From: Salvator merianae
Lineage: Eukaryota; Chordata; Lepidosauria; Squamata; Teiidae
DNA length: 64,000 nt
Direction of reading: 5' to 3'
Assembly: GCA_003586115.2 (NCBI GenBank)
Contig: QVOM02000025.1
Span: forward strand, 87,234,688-87,298,687
Shown here: piece by piece, positions 21,975-33,395 of the stretch
Numbering within the stretch: the stretch's first letter is position 1
Layout: every line of letters begins with the position of its first letter
The notes under the pieces: model-generated
Told to the model about the DNA's origin: nothing
What the model saw: the letters and a program-made list of their open reading frames with translations, nothing else
Databases searched by the model: none
Program-made: the position numbers and the translations under genes

Positions 21975-22780
21975 TGGCCACAGCCGGTCTAGTCCAGCAT
22001 CCTGTCTCACACAATGGCCCACCAATTGCTTCTGGGCATTCTGAAGGAGAAGATAAAGGCAAAACCTTCACCTGCTCCCGACTCCCTGCAAATGGTCTTT
22101 AGAGGCATCCTGCCTGTCTCTCCAACCTGCAGGTAGTACCTAGGCATCCATTCTAGTAGCCATTGATACGTCTGACCTCCATGTATTTGTTTAGCCCTTT
22201 CTTAAAGCTATCCAGGTTGATTGCTATCACTACCTGTTCTGGTAGTAAATTCCATAGACCGATGACCCTCTGGGTGAAAAAATACTTCCCCTTGTCGGTC
22301 CTAAATCTCTTCCCCATCAACTTCATGGAGTAATCCCTTGTCCTAGCGTTGTGCAATACAGAAAATAACTTTTCTCGATCCACCTTGTCCATACCGTGCC
22401 TGATTTTATATACTTCAATCAGGTCCCCTCTTAAACACCATCTATTAGGGCTGAAGATAGCAAGATACTGCAGCCTGATCTCATAAGGAAGGTGTTCCAG
22501 CCCCTTGGTCATTCTGGTTGCCCTTTTCTACACCTTTTCCATTTCCACCTTTCTGAGGTGAGTGACCAGAATTGTACCCAATATTCTAAGTGTGGTCCCA
22601 CCATACAAAGAGGCACAATGACCCTTGTCAACTTGTTTTCCATTCCCTTCCTAATTACCCCAGCATCGAATTTGCATTTTTCACTGACACTGCACCCTGG
22701 GTCAACACCTGCATTGTGCTATCTACCAGAACCCCAAGATTCCTTTCCTGGTCTGTCACAGCATGTATGGCGGCATGACT
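21975..22780 (-). pseudogene. CR1-type LINE 3' region: RT end plus 3' UTR
   Basis: The longest CR1 copy here. The minus-strand frame 22153-22512 encodes 'KGLEHLPYEIRLQYLAIF', 'LRGDLIEVYKIRHGMDKVDRE' and 'KYFFTQRVIGLWNLLPEQVV', ending 'FKKGLNKYMEVRRINGY'. The 3' UTR follows at 22152 down to 21975 ('tgcctaggtactacctgcag', 'ggatgctggactagacc'). The part at 22513-22780 is further upstream LINE sequence with broken frames. It served to identify the other CR1 tails. Autonomous function is lost. Confidence 0.85.
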
Positions 22781-22884
22781 GCATATTACCCATGAACCCC
22801 AGCCAATCTGACTAATGGCAAGGAATTATGGGAGAAGCCTCTCAGCAACATCTAGAAGACCATATTGCAGGCATCACATCTGAG

Positions 22885-22968
22885 AAGTTACTGTGACCCA
22901 TCTGGGGACCTTTGTATGATGGGTGGGATACAAATGCTTAGAAATAAACAAACAAACAAACAAACAAT
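22885..22968 (+). mobile_element. L2-type LINE tail
   Basis: 'ctgggga(c)ctttgtatgatggg' followed by 'tgggatacaaatgcttag' and a (CAAA)n run at 22944-22967 is the same 3' tail as at 49740-49805. Confidence 0.65.
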
Positions 22969-24654
22969 ATTGGGTTGTTGCCAAAACTCATGACATTTAA
23001 GAGATTGTAGCAGCTATTATTCAGCTATTCCCTCAGGGTTTGAAAGTGGAACCAACTGAAAAATTTGCCAGCAGATCGCCTGCCAGATTTCAGCCTTTGC
23101 GGCTCTTTGTGCCCTTCCACGTGACTTCCTGATGCTTCAGCTGATCTTTTTATCAGTCTTCTCAGGTGCTTGCTTGCTTGTAGCATCTGGACTGAGAACA
23201 GACCACCTGGGGTCATGGCATCCTTTTAAAAGAAATGCGTTCATAATTGATATGATATGTTTACACAAGCAGGGGTGACTTATTTGTTCAGCCAGGTTTG
23301 TGATCTTCGGGGATCTCAGCCTATTAGGCAAACGGATGAGCAGCTCTGTTGACACTGGATGATCATTACATCATTCATGGTCACTTCTGTTGAAGTGTCC
23401 ATTCATGGAGCGGAAGGCGGAGGGAAAAGGACTTCCCCTTCTAGCACAAACTGCGGACATGACCCAAAGCCGCATTCTTTAGATACGGTGGAAGGAAGAT
23501 GATAGTCATCCTTCTCTTTTCTCTCTCTGCTGTGGAGCTATTATTAGACATCTGTGGCATTGCATGAGCTCGTTGCGCAGGAATGTGGCCTCAGCACATG
23601 GGAAGGATTCAGTCCATTACCATAAGGTGGATGCTGAACTCGGGCCGCAAGTCCATCTCCAAAGCTGAGGAGCAAAACAGCAGCGTATTTTACGGCTGCA
23701 GTTCCAGCAGTCAGAAACAACGAAACTTGGATCGTTCTGCCTCAGATATAGTGTATGCACATTGGAATAATTTGCATACTTTGTTCTGTTTTTTTTAAAA
23801 ATGGTAGACTGCTTATGCATTAATCATTGGATATGTTGAATGCATTGAATGTCGTTGGCGAGTCCTTTTTTGAAAAAACAAAACAAAAAAGCAACCTAGC
23901 AGTTTGCAAGAAAGAGCCAAAAGGAGAAAGTGCATAACACATCCTCATCTGGAAGCATCTAAACAGGACAGAAATCTCAATTTCCCAGTGGCTGGGAGAA
24001 GAATGACTAGAGCATGGTAATCTTGGAACAAAAGATCTACAAGGGAAGTATGCTGCAGGTTTGGTTTGGTTTGTGTTTAGGCAAAAAAAAACTAATATGG
24101 CTATTCCTCTGGAAACTAAGGAAGCTTCCACGTGGTCCTTTTGAAGTGGGCTGGTTGCCCCCTGGAAATGTGGCATCCCTGATTCTTTCATTTGGAAGAC
24201 TCCATGGCATGAAAATCATGCCAGGGAGCACTCCAACAGCAAACCACTTTCAGATGGTCTCCCAACCATTCCTGGGCCTTGGGTCACTCTAGGTGGACAG
24301 CTGGAGGGCACCACACAGCATGGGGAGCTTGGCACCATTTCATCAGGGTCCAGAAATGGCCCCTATAGTGGGTCATTCGCAGCACACCACTGAAATTCCC
24401 AAGATTTCCAAATTCGGAGACCTGGAAACTTTTGTTCCCCGGCCTCCAAAGAAGGCCAAGATAGGTCCGCAGCAGTAAGGGCACACAGGTGACACTCAGC
24501 TCTCTTGCTCCACAGAATCTGACCCAGGAGAAGCTGTGAATGTCCTGAGCTGGATTGGATGAGATGCCAATAAACTGAATACTGACAAGACGGATAGTCT
24601 ATGGGCAGGAAACTCCTCAATGTCGGATTGAGGAGCTTAAAGAATGGATAAATA
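22969..24654. other. Stretch without recognised gene or repeat
   Basis: About 1.7 kb. I see no recognisable exon or repeat. Short frames on both strands have no known motifs. Confidence 0.4.
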
Positions 24655-24750
24655 GGCCCTTTCTGCACTGGGCCTTATTGCAGATTATGTCCTGGAATAG
24701 GGCCCTGCCAACCACATGCTGGTGCAGACCATGGCAGGGCCTGGGCAGAT
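24655..24750. mobile_element. MITE family C copy 3, left half only
   Basis: Matches the left half of the 180-bp element ('ggccctttctgcactgggcc', 'gattatgtcctggaatagg', 'gcatgc'-type 'cacatgctggtgcagacc', 'atggcagggcctgggcag') and stops near the centre. The second half is deleted. Confidence 0.75.
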
Positions 24751-25194
24751 CAGGAAGTTGCAAACCAGGGCACCTCCCCTGGACAGCTACTTCAACAAGG
24801 CAGCAAAAATGAAACAAAAACTTTAATGTGGGGGAATGGCAAGCCAGAATCTATAAGTCTCTACCCTCCTTGTTTTTTTCTAGATTCTAGGCTCGTGCCA
24901 AACCAGAGTTTAGCAGAAGTGAGCAGAAGTTTAGAGGGACCTGGACTATCAGGTACTTCACCCAACAGGCTCGGCCTCTCTGCAGTGCTGGGCTACACAC
25001 AGGAGGCAGGTGAGCACCACAGAAATTCTGTGGGGAACTCACCTGCTCTCCACAGCATGGCTTCTGCCTTTATTTCTGGGTTTCATGGGTCAGCCTGTGT
25101 CACATATTTCTATCCTGTCTTATGCTCAAATACCTCAGGGCAGGACACAATAAAATCACAATAAAAACAGCTAAAATACATTAGGTACAACAGT

Positions 25195-25293
25195 AAAACT
25201 GCCTGCATGGTGTTGTAGCCAAAAGGCTGTTGCTTGGCACGGCTGTCCCAATTACCACAACAAAGGAATCAGTCTTCTTTATAATGCTTTATT

Positions 25294-25347
<54 letters not shown>

Positions 25348-25785
25348 GCATCGCTACCCATATGCAAACAAGAATCAGAGCCCCAGATAAGATTTTCCTT
25401 ATTTTTATAATTTTTGCAACTTAAGCTTCTCCTCTACTGTAGTTACCTTCCCACTTAATTTGGTTATTCTTACAATGATTGGCTTACTTCACATCATCCT
25501 ATGTTTCCCATTACCTAATACACTCCAATATCTATTGCCAGTTTTTAATGAGCGCATAGATAAGGAAGGGCCCATAAATCACCTATCCTATCTCTTCTAT
25601 GCGCAGCTGGATCCTAGCACAAGCCAATTTACAGAAGGCAAAAGAGCACACGAGCTAATTAGCGAAAAGCACTAAGTCACAGCCTGTTATGATTTCTTTC
25701 TTACTATTGCCTTTGACTATGTATCCTTATTGCTCTTTAAGATGGGGTCTCTTACACTAAGCTTCTAACTATGCATCCACAGGGG
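25195..25785. other. Unidentified insert within the LINE fragment
   Basis: Contains the AT/AG microsatellite and the plus frame 25460-25675, whose protein ('PINHLSYLFYAQLDPSTSQF') I do not recognise. Since the LINE resumes on both sides, this is probably a separate insertion. Confidence 0.35.
25292..25343. repeat. AT then AG microsatellite
   Basis: About 12 AT units run directly into about 13 AG units, a compound dinucleotide repeat. Confidence 0.95.
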
Positions 25786-26666
25786 GGAGGGAGTGTTTTT
25801 CCCTCAGCCAAAGACTAGGGTAAAGAGGTGTGTCTTCATCAGACATCTGAATATATACAATGAGAGTAACTGACGCACCTCAGAGAGCAGATTATTCCAT
25901 AACCTGGGGGCTACCACCAAGAAGACCCTCCCATATGTCCTCACCCTTTAACTGCTGAAGGAGGTGGCACCACCCAGGAGATCTTAGGGCATGGGTAGGT
26001 CTATAAGGGAGGAGCATTCCTTTAGATATTTGGGGCCCAAGCTGTTTAGGGCCTTAGGAGTTAATATTAATAGCTTGAACCACATTAAGTAGCTAATAGG
26101 AATCCACTGCAGTTCTTTTCAGGCCGGCATGATGTATCTCCAGCCAGCAGTACCAGTGAGCAGTGTCAGTCATCAGCCTAGCTGCAACATTAGTTCAAGT
26201 TACACTGAAGCTTAAATGCAGTTTAAAAACTGAAGCATAGAACTAGCAGAGTGTAGAACACTTCCAGTCCTCAAGGGGAACCATCTCCTCTTTTTTTTTT
26301 TTACTTTACCTTTTATCATTATCTATTGTGCGGTCCTTTGGAAAAATCACTACGCCTTGCTATTGACTGTAGCCCACGGCAGCTAAATTGGCAGTTAAAT
26401 CGCTGCCAGTTTCGCTGAACAACGATTAAAGCTGGATCTGCAGCTTTAAAGTGGTTGCATTATTCTCCTTTGCTGGACGGGCTGGAAATGGGCACGGAGC
26501 TCCATGAACCACACCGCAGAGATAATTTGCTGAGTAAGGTAGGTGGCACCCGGCAAGTTAGGTGGATAAAGGTGAAACTGGTGTCTAATCAAAGAGTGAA
26601 ACGTCTCATCATGTGAGGAATGTGGCGAGCGTCCATTTCGCCCTGCACTTGCCTTGCTAATCCACT

Positions 26667-26675
26667 TATAAATAG
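26667..26675 (+). promoter_or_regulatory. TATA-box-like motif
   Basis: TATAAATAG preceded by 'ccact' and followed by 'aggcaaagagaacgagg' is a near-consensus TATA box. An initiation site would fall near 26695-26700. There is no supporting exon evidence, so it may be chance. Confidence 0.3.
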
Positions 26676-26775
26676 AGGCAAAGAGAACGAGGACAGGGAT
26701 TCGCTGTGGAGGCAATCGAGGAAGGAATGTACTGGCTGCCCGTTCCAGAAAGAAATCCATACAGATCTTCTTGCT

Positions 26776-26802
26776 GGCAGGCTGGCTGGCTGGCTGGCTG
26801 GC
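26776..26802. repeat. (GGCT)n tetranucleotide repeat
   Basis: About six perfect GGCT units in a 27-bp run. Confidence 0.95.
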
Positions 26803-28217
26803 TTTCTGCTTGCCTGGCATCTCTGTCTGGATCCGGATCACTTTCGCAGCATAAGCAGAAAACGTATTGTCTGGAAACAGAGGGTGGGGAAAGGAAGAGG
26901 CAGCAGCGAGGCAACCTGCATCTTTCACGTGGGAGAGAAGTCTGGGAATGAAGGAAGTGGGGGGAAGGGCTCGGGGCTATAGCCTGGCAGGCGGAAGGCA
27001 CTCTGGTTCCAGCATCTCACAAGCATCTCTACTTAAAAAATGATGGAGAAAGATGGAGGCCCCTTCCTGTGCTGCCATCCCTAGGAGCTGCAAAAATAAA
27101 AAATCCTTTGCAATCACGGTGAGGAACCATTAGGGCCCATCCACACCTACGTTTTAATGCAGCTTCAGTCTGCTTTCAGATTGAAAGAACACATCAGCAA
27201 AGTGACTCATCATTTTCTTTCCACATTATCTAACCCAAAGGTGGATTTTCTGAATTAGACAATGCTGAAAGAAAATCTGAAAGGCTGCGTTCCGACACGG
27301 CATTTAATCAGTTTACAGGCCATCTTCAGTTCCTGCTGGCCCGACATGATCTTGCCGTTCCGTAGTTTTTCTGGACTAAATTGGCGAAATCCGGACTACT
27401 TTGTATTCGGATTTAATGAGTTCTCAAGCCGTTCCAGATCACCAGTACGCTTTACTTTGCGATGTGAGAACAGGGAAGGAGACTAATTGGGAGGGACCAT
27501 ACTTTTTGGGGTATGTGCAGAGGGAGGGATCCCCATTTCCTGCCATCCAATGACAGACTTTGTGGGTGGGCAGGAAGCACAGTAGTTTCTTCAGCCTCCA
27601 TTATTCCCCGGTTCCATCGTTACCAGGAGACAAGAAACCGTCCTCCTTTTTACTTCACTAAGCTGCAGTCCTTTCTCTTTCTTTATCCCCCATTCGACAC
27701 TGCCAGGAAGAAATTAAAGGCTTCCTCCACTTCCGTCTGCTGAAAAAATAAACTGTGCCTGTTTGGGGTTGCAATCCTCTTGCCCTAACAAAGAACCCAC
27801 TCAAGATGAGTTTTGCCGTCGGCAGCACACAGCTACACAGCGGGGACACATGCCGCTGCAGATGTCTCAGGGGGAGATGAGGCAGAGTCCATTTGCTGGC
27901 GATGAACTGCACTACCAAGATAATAGAGCCCCCCCACGTTCCCTCCCCACATTTCCCCTTCATCACGGACCCCTCCCTGTTTTTGCGCTACTTTTAAATT
28001 GCTCAATTGCACAAAGGTGCACTTGCAAGGGAGCAGAAATCACCATCTGCCCTTTGAGAAGCTTAATTGTTCTGTACACATGGTTTTAAAGTACTTCTTA
28101 TGTAGATGGAGGCTGTAGTGGGGAGAAGGAGGAAATGGCGAATGACTAGTAACGCTGCCAAGTGAATCCATGTTCTGAGGCAGCAGCGGGGACCTACAGA
28201 GAGTGGAGCTTGACTTT

Positions 28218-28264
28218 CCCGCCCCTGTGACGTCAAGGTTTGAACGTTGGGACTGCAGCCAATC
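28218..28264 (+). promoter_or_regulatory. Promoter-like cluster: GC box, CRE, CCAAT
   Basis: Within 47 bp lie CCCGCCCC (28218-28225), a perfect palindromic CRE TGACGTCA (28228-28235) and AGCCAATC (CCAAT at 28259-28263). The spacing is typical of a TATA-less vertebrate promoter and the surrounding sequence is free of recognised repeats. CREB/ATF would bind the CRE and NF-Y the CCAAT. Transcription would run to the right, towards the ATG and splice donor at 28335-28364, but this is inference. Confidence 0.5.
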
Positions 28265-28334
28265 GCTGACTGCATAGGGAGGAGAATTTGACGAGGGGAG
28301 GAGGCAGAAAAGGTACTGTTTCTCCGTGCCAAGC

Positions 28335-28363
28335 ATGGGAAATATCAGCGTGGGAACGAGCAG
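28335..28363 (+). other. Possible first coding exon with splice donor
   Basis: An ATG follows the promoter-like cluster by about 70 bp. It reads MGNISVGTS and ends at a good donor, CAG|GTATGA (GT at 28364-28365). A glycine at position 2 in MGN would suit N-myristoylation. If unspliced the frame stops after 16 codons. I do not recognise the peptide, and with no visible partner exon this stays speculative. Confidence 0.2.
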
Positions 28364-28887
28364 GTATGAATTGAGTCCGTGTTAAACTGTAACTGTGGGA
28401 ACGATCAGAAGACGAATTCAGTCCTTGTACTCTTCTGATACGGATTAAATTTATGATGTCGGACCACGACCAATGTGGAGCAAAGCTGGATTAAAACTTA
28501 GGTGTGATTGGACAGTCAGTATGCAGGCTCACCTCAAGCCTATTTTCATGCAACTAACACACCATGCTTTGAAGAAAACAAGCACAAAATGAGTAAACTT
28601 AAAAGATATTCCAGAAACTGCAAAAAGGCTAGCAGCTTGCTGACATCTCTGCTGGACAGCTGTTGTTCTAGTCGATCAGCTGTTGAAGTTGTAGTGAAAA
28701 TCGTACTGCGAGATCCAGCCCTCTTTTTACTTAGCTGGCATGTATTTCCCTTCTCAGTTGCCTGGTGATATCATAGTGTTGGGATTCTGAGAGATCACTG
28801 CGTGGGCAAAAAGGCAAAACAAAATAAAAGGGGGCAAACTTGCAGCTAGCTCCCTGAAGTCTCCCCTGATGCTTTGCCAAAAGACTT

Positions 28888-29225
28888 CAGCCGCCTCTAG
28901 ACACCAGCCGATTATAGCGCCGACAGGTGATCTTCCGGAGAAAAGACCCTCCGGAATATCACCTGTTGTCTTGACGGTGCAAGGGACTGTGTTGCATTTT
29001 GTGGAGCCGTGCACTTCCAGGTATTTTGCTGGCATGAAATATTCAGAAGTGCACAATTGCAACCACCGTGCATGCACGACTGTCTTTTCAGCCCATGCAC
29101 GTGTGCGGTGGATGCACACATCTGGGTACTGAAATACCCAGGAGTGCATGGTCGCAACCACTGCGCGTGCGCGGCCGTCTTTTCCGACCCATGCGCATGC
29201 ACAGTGGACAAAACATCAATCTCCC
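28888..29225 (-). mobile_element. MITE-like family F copy 1, truncated
   Basis: Opens 'ctctagacaccagccgatta', then 'caggtgatcttccggag', 'accctccggaatatcacctg' (an internal inverted repeat), 'gtgcacaattgcaaccacc' and 'cacacatctgggtactgaaa'. These words recur in order in copies at 32775, 52378 and 52997. The end with 'gggggaatatagc' is missing. Confidence 0.7.
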
Positions 29226-29321
29226 TTAGACTGCACTGCTCTGGTGTGCAGAAGGGAGGGTCCTACAGTCTGTTTATACTCGCTGGTCTGGTATGGTATA
29301 AGAATACTATATTAGTCTGAT

Positions 29322-29588
29322 AAGGATCCAGCACAGTAAGTGGCCATTCGCACTGCGAGTGCTAAACTAGCCCCATACCTGGCCAGTAACACGTGTGTGA
29401 ATGGCCAACCAGGGACTGCCCAGGTTGCCATGGCAACATTCAAACCCTCACGGGATGTTGCTTCAGATGTTGTCTTGGTGACCTCGGCAGTGCCTGACTG
29501 GTCATTCACACTACAAGTGCCATCGGCCAGGTATGGGGCTAGTTTAGCACTTGCAGTGCGAATGGCCACCACTGTGCTGCATCCTTCT
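29322..29588. mobile_element. 260-bp palindromic MITE
   Basis: The arms mirror each other. Left 'agtggccattcgcactgcga', 'gtgctaaactagccccatac', 'ctggcc'; right 'ggccaggtatggggctag', 'tttagcacttgcagtgcg', 'aatggcc'. Outer ends 'aaggatccagcacag' and 'ctgtgctgcatcctt' are also complementary. No target duplication was established beyond these ends. The only copy in the window. Confidence 0.8.
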
Positions 29589-30009
29589 TCTGGGCTTACT
29601 GTGGATTGCTTTTTAGCAGTTCACAGCTGGATCGCTTCGGGGAAGGGTGACCCTACTCTGGGGCAGCTGTGGCAACAAAGCAATGCGGATGCACCTGACC
29701 AGCAAGCAGATAGGACCGCTCCAGTACTAGGTGCAAAAAGGGCCCAAGGATGCTTGCTGGTCCAGTATACCAGCCAGCGTGGAATCATTCTGAGACTGTA
29801 TGGGTGAAGATTCATCAGTCCTGCTTCAAACAATGGCACTCCGCAGTAGAATTGCTAATAGTGGTGCTGGATAAGCACTCTTGTTTTGGCTCTGTCCTTT
29901 CGCTCCCTTCGCATTTGTTTTAGAATGGACATAACCACCCTACTAAAAGTGCCTTAAACAGCAATTCCCAGCGAGAGGGGAGAGCAACTTCAGACAAGGA
30001 AAACCGTGC

Positions 30010-30235
30010 TACATATGGTGTTGATGGATCAGAGGCCCATTGAACAGTACTGATTATCACAGGCACCCCTTGATTAGATCAGCTTCTGGTAACTTCATAG
30101 ACAGTCTGTGCAGTTTTCTTGACAGCAATACTGAAGTGGTTTGCCGTTCTCTTCTTCCAAGGACATGCTGATACTGTAGAACCCGCGGCTTTGAAAGCAG
30201 ATGCTCTAGGACTCAGCTGTGGCTATTTCTGGGTG
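30010..30235 (-). mobile_element. tRNA-derived SINE resembling Sauria type, degraded
   Basis: Read on the minus strand, a tRNA-like head 'cctagagcatctgctttc' with a weak B-box 'gggttctacag' is followed by 'ttggaagaagagaacggc' and 'aaaccacttcagtattgctg' and 'tcaagaaaactgcacag'. The same order occurs in the better copy at 36490-36825. Confidence 0.6.
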
Positions 30236-30392
30236 ACTATCAGGCGATCTTATGTTGTTATGTTCTTATGATCTGAAGGAGCACTTGCTTTTGTGCAGAC
30301 TATCCCAGCTACTTAGATCTGCTGGGGACATTCTGTTGGTCTTTGTTCTCTGCAGCAGCAGGAGCAGTAAGGCAAGGAAGGACTGAAACTCT

Positions 30393-30840
30393 GGGCCTTT
30401 TTGCACTTTTCACTAGTGAGTGTCTGCACGCCTGTTAGTGAAGTGCATTTGCACCAAATGGAGGCCCTTGCGAACAGGAGCAGGCTGCAGCTGCTCCCAA
30501 TTGCTAATAGCTGTGGAGCACAAAATTGTGCTCCATAGCTGTAGCAGGAGCAGCTGGACTGTTCCCAGTACACAGCGTTTGCTCCCTCTTCTGGTGTGAA
30601 TGCTGACCGGTGTGGCTGCGACTCCAGAATCGCAGTGTTCCCAGTCACCATGGCAGCGGCCAGAAGATTCCCCAGCTGCTGTCATGGCATGGACCACCAG
30701 CATGTACACTGCAAACGCTGCTAGCCCATTGCTGGGATGTTCCAGGCCTTGCCATGCAAATGGTTGCCGCTCTGTGAGATCTGTTCCACTATGGAATGTT
30801 GGCTGGTGAACATTCCACAGTGGCAAGTATGAAAAGGCCC
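30393..30840 (+). mobile_element. MITE family A copy 7 (intact, 448 bp)
   Basis: Ends 'gggcctttttgcactttt' and 'aagtatgaaaaggccc'. It is flanked by the 3-bp repeat TCT (30390-30392 and 30841-30843). It has the end hairpin CCACTATGGAATGTT (30786-30800) pairing with 30809-30823 (14 of 15), and the internal hairpin 'gctgtggagcacaaaattgt' followed by 'gctccatagct'. Confidence 0.9.
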
Positions 30841-31404
30841 TCTGATTGGTTCCTTTCCCTTGATCTCTCCAAACCACTTTTTGCTAGATCAAAACATGGT
30901 TCAGAGAAACCAAAGGTGAGGCCCCAATCTTAGCTTCACCCCCACCTGCCACTATCCAGGGATTCTGCCGTAAAGGTCACCACAGCTGTTGGTATTGCCC
31001 TTGCCCTCAGTGGCTTGTGGGTAGCCTATAAGAGGGCTTTCTTCTGTGGCTTCTCAAGTCCATGGAATGAACACCCCTCAGAGGTGTGATGTGTGACTTC
31101 CTAAAATCTCTTCCTTGCATAATATGGTTTTACTGCATTATGCTTTGCTTCCCCATCGACAGTGCAAAGCACAGGAATTTCTTCTGGAATCCAGTTGGAG
31201 TGACTTCCACACTATTGTGCATTCATTGGATTGCAAACCCCTGTGTGAGCCCCTGCTTCAATTCTCATGGCTTCAAGCACCTTTTCCCCTTTCATTTTGA
31301 TTGCCCGTCTGTAATCTCTCTGTGGAGAACTTTGTGGGCAGTGGATTACCGCCCACCTCAGAGTAAGCAAACAGGCATACCTGAAGACCATTTCAAGTAA
31401 CTAA

Positions 31405-32043
31405 GGGCCTTTTCGCACTATAGCGGTAGACCGTTCTTGTCCGTTCGCTGGAACGGAGCTTTCGCACTGCCGCGGGTGCGCGCCTCACCCGATTCAAACC
31501 ACTCCGTACCCGATTCGAACCCGAAGCCGGATAAGGCTAGACAACAAAAAAGATGTCTTCATCCTGACCTGCACGATGGAGCGAAGATCGGGCATGGTGC
31601 TTTCGCACTGTTCACCTCAGCGTCAGGCGTGGCTGGCATGGCTACGCATGTGCGCTCCGCTGCTTCGCATCCAGGATGCGAAGTTTCCGTACCCTGCTCC
31701 GCTGCTTCGTAACCCGGTACGAAACTTCGTACCCGGGATAGCCCTTTCGCCTGAGTAACCGAGCTGCCGGTACGAAGCCGGCTTCGTAACCAGCCCTCTG
31801 GGTACGAAGTGGGTGCGAAGGTGCGAAGCGGGTGTGGAGCGGGTACGAAGGTGCGAAGTGGGTTCGAAGTGGGTGCGAAGCGGGTACGGAACTAGCGGCT
31901 ACCGTTTGCACTGTTCCCTCTGCTGGTGGGCTTCGGGTCCGTTCCGCTGGCCGGGAGTGCGAATGACACCGAGCGTTCCCCAACCTCTCCGGTTCGAAGC
32001 CGACTACTGGGAACGGTCTACCGAGCTCAGTGCGAAAAGGCCC
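31405..32043 (-). mobile_element. MITE family B copy 2 (CpG-rich, expanded)
   Basis: A 639-bp copy in the opposite orientation to the other two. It begins 'gggccttttcgcactatagc' and ends 'gctcagtgcgaaaaggccc'. The extra length is at about 31800-31890, where a roughly 10-bp word GTGCGAAGCGG/GTACGAAGTGG repeats about eight times. Flanks TAA and ATA do not match well. No coding capacity. Confidence 0.85.
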
Positions 32044-32774
32044 ATAGTTTGCTCTTCAGATGAATTGATTCCACTGATCAGCTGCAGGTTAGGCCGGTTT
32101 AAAGGGATGGTGGCTTATGCAAGAATGTTGACTCCTCTGGAGAGAATACAGCTTAAGCTCAATTGATTCCAGACAGGCAGGAAGTGGGTGGGTAGATATG
32201 GCAACTATTTCCTCTGATGAAAGGCAGAACTAAGAGAGCCAATGGTTAAGAGAGCAGAAGTTGCTTAAAGCAATCAGACTCACACTCCTGAGAACTAAAA
32301 GCAACAGCTTCTGTTGGACTTGGGTGGCATGAATAATTATGCCTAGAGTTCTTAAAAAAAAAAAACCAACTGGATTGAACTGAAGGGCTCATCTAGTCCA
32401 GCAGCCTGTTCCCACAGCGGCTACCCTGCAAAATAATCTGGTCTCGTATTAGCACAGAACTTGTATGTTGAAAAAATGGATGCAGAGATCAGGAAAAGAA
32501 CAGTATGACAGAGATAAAAACATACATAATGTCCAGCAGGAGAGATGAGTGCCCCATCTGGTCTGGCAGCCTGTTCTCACACTGGCCAACCTGAAATTCA
32601 TGGGTGGTGCCCATAATGAGAACATCAGCGTAATGAAAGCTCCTTGTTCACCGTCTTCCAGCAAGGTGGCCCTTGATAAGACATACAGCCTTCCATATGG
32701 AAGTCACCACACTAATAGCCATCGATAGCCTTGTCTCCCATGGATTTGTGCAAATCTTTTTGCAGCCATCTAAG

Positions 32775-33297
32775 TTAGCCGGCTCCAGACACCAGCTGAA
32801 TATAGCACCAACAGGCAATATTCCAGAGAAAAGCCCCTCTGGAATGATCACCTGCTGTCTACACCACAGGGGCACTGCACTGTCTGTGTGCTTTTGGGGG
32901 CCATGCGCTTCCAGGTATTTCACCATTCATTGCAAAATACTCAGAAGTGTGTGATTGCAACCACTGTGCATGCGCAGCTGTCTTTTCTGTACATGCACAG
33001 TGGACACACACATCTGGGTAGTGAAATACCCAGACGTGCACAATCATGACCACTGCACAAGCACGGTCATCTTTTCCAGCCCACACAGGAGTGCAGTGGG
33101 CAGAACAAGTTTGGTGGCTCCATCTACAAGTTAAGTTTTAGCGCTGTTCTAGGAAAACCTACCACAGGAGTCAGCATTTCCCGAAATAGACTACTGCATG
33201 TTTTAGGGGGAATATAGCATAGCTACGGTGGAGTTGCCACAGATACATGTGCAATGCCACGATTGGTGCTATATTTCCTCCAATCTGAACACAGCCC
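32775..33297 (-). mobile_element. MITE-like family F copy 2 (near full length)
   Basis: Runs from 'gctccagacaccagctgaat' to 'ggtgctatatttcctccaat'. It contains the internal inverted repeat 'tattccagagaaaagcccct'...'ctggaatgatcacctg' and, further on, 'gggggaatatagcatagcta' with 'gtggagttgccacagatac'. About 520 bp, inserted in the surrounding CR1. No coding frame. Confidence 0.75.
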
Positions 33298-33395
33298 TTG
33301 TCTCACAGAAGCAAATTCCACAGCTAAACTATATGCTCCGTGAAGAAATGCCTCCTTCTATCTGTGCTGATTCTTCTAGGATTGATCTTCTCTAG

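Larger units (their letters stand above)
25095..26225 (-). mobile_element. LINE 3' end with L2-type tail, interrupted
   Basis: The tail at 25110-25190 ('tctatcctgtcttatgc', 'cagggcaggacacaataaa') and the body at 25785-26225 ('cctcagccaaagactagggt', 'gagcagattattccataacc', 'ccaagctgtttagggcc') belong to the element also seen at 11205. About 590 bp (25195-25785) not found in the other copies separates them. Minus-strand orientation; no intact frame. Confidence 0.55.
26226..28880. other. Region poor in recognised repeats with promoter-like elements
   Basis: About 2.6 kb in which I recognise no MITE, LINE or SINE, in contrast to both sides. It carries a TATA box context at 26667, a (GGCT)n run, and the CRE/CCAAT/GC-box cluster at 28218-28264. 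This may be a functional non-coding or gene-start region. I see no convincing protein beyond the tiny frame at 28335. Confidence 0.45.

Noticed and set aside
31800..31890. CRISPR-like or satellite array
   Set aside because: Units are about 10 bp with no unique spacers and lie inside one transposon copy in a vertebrate genome.
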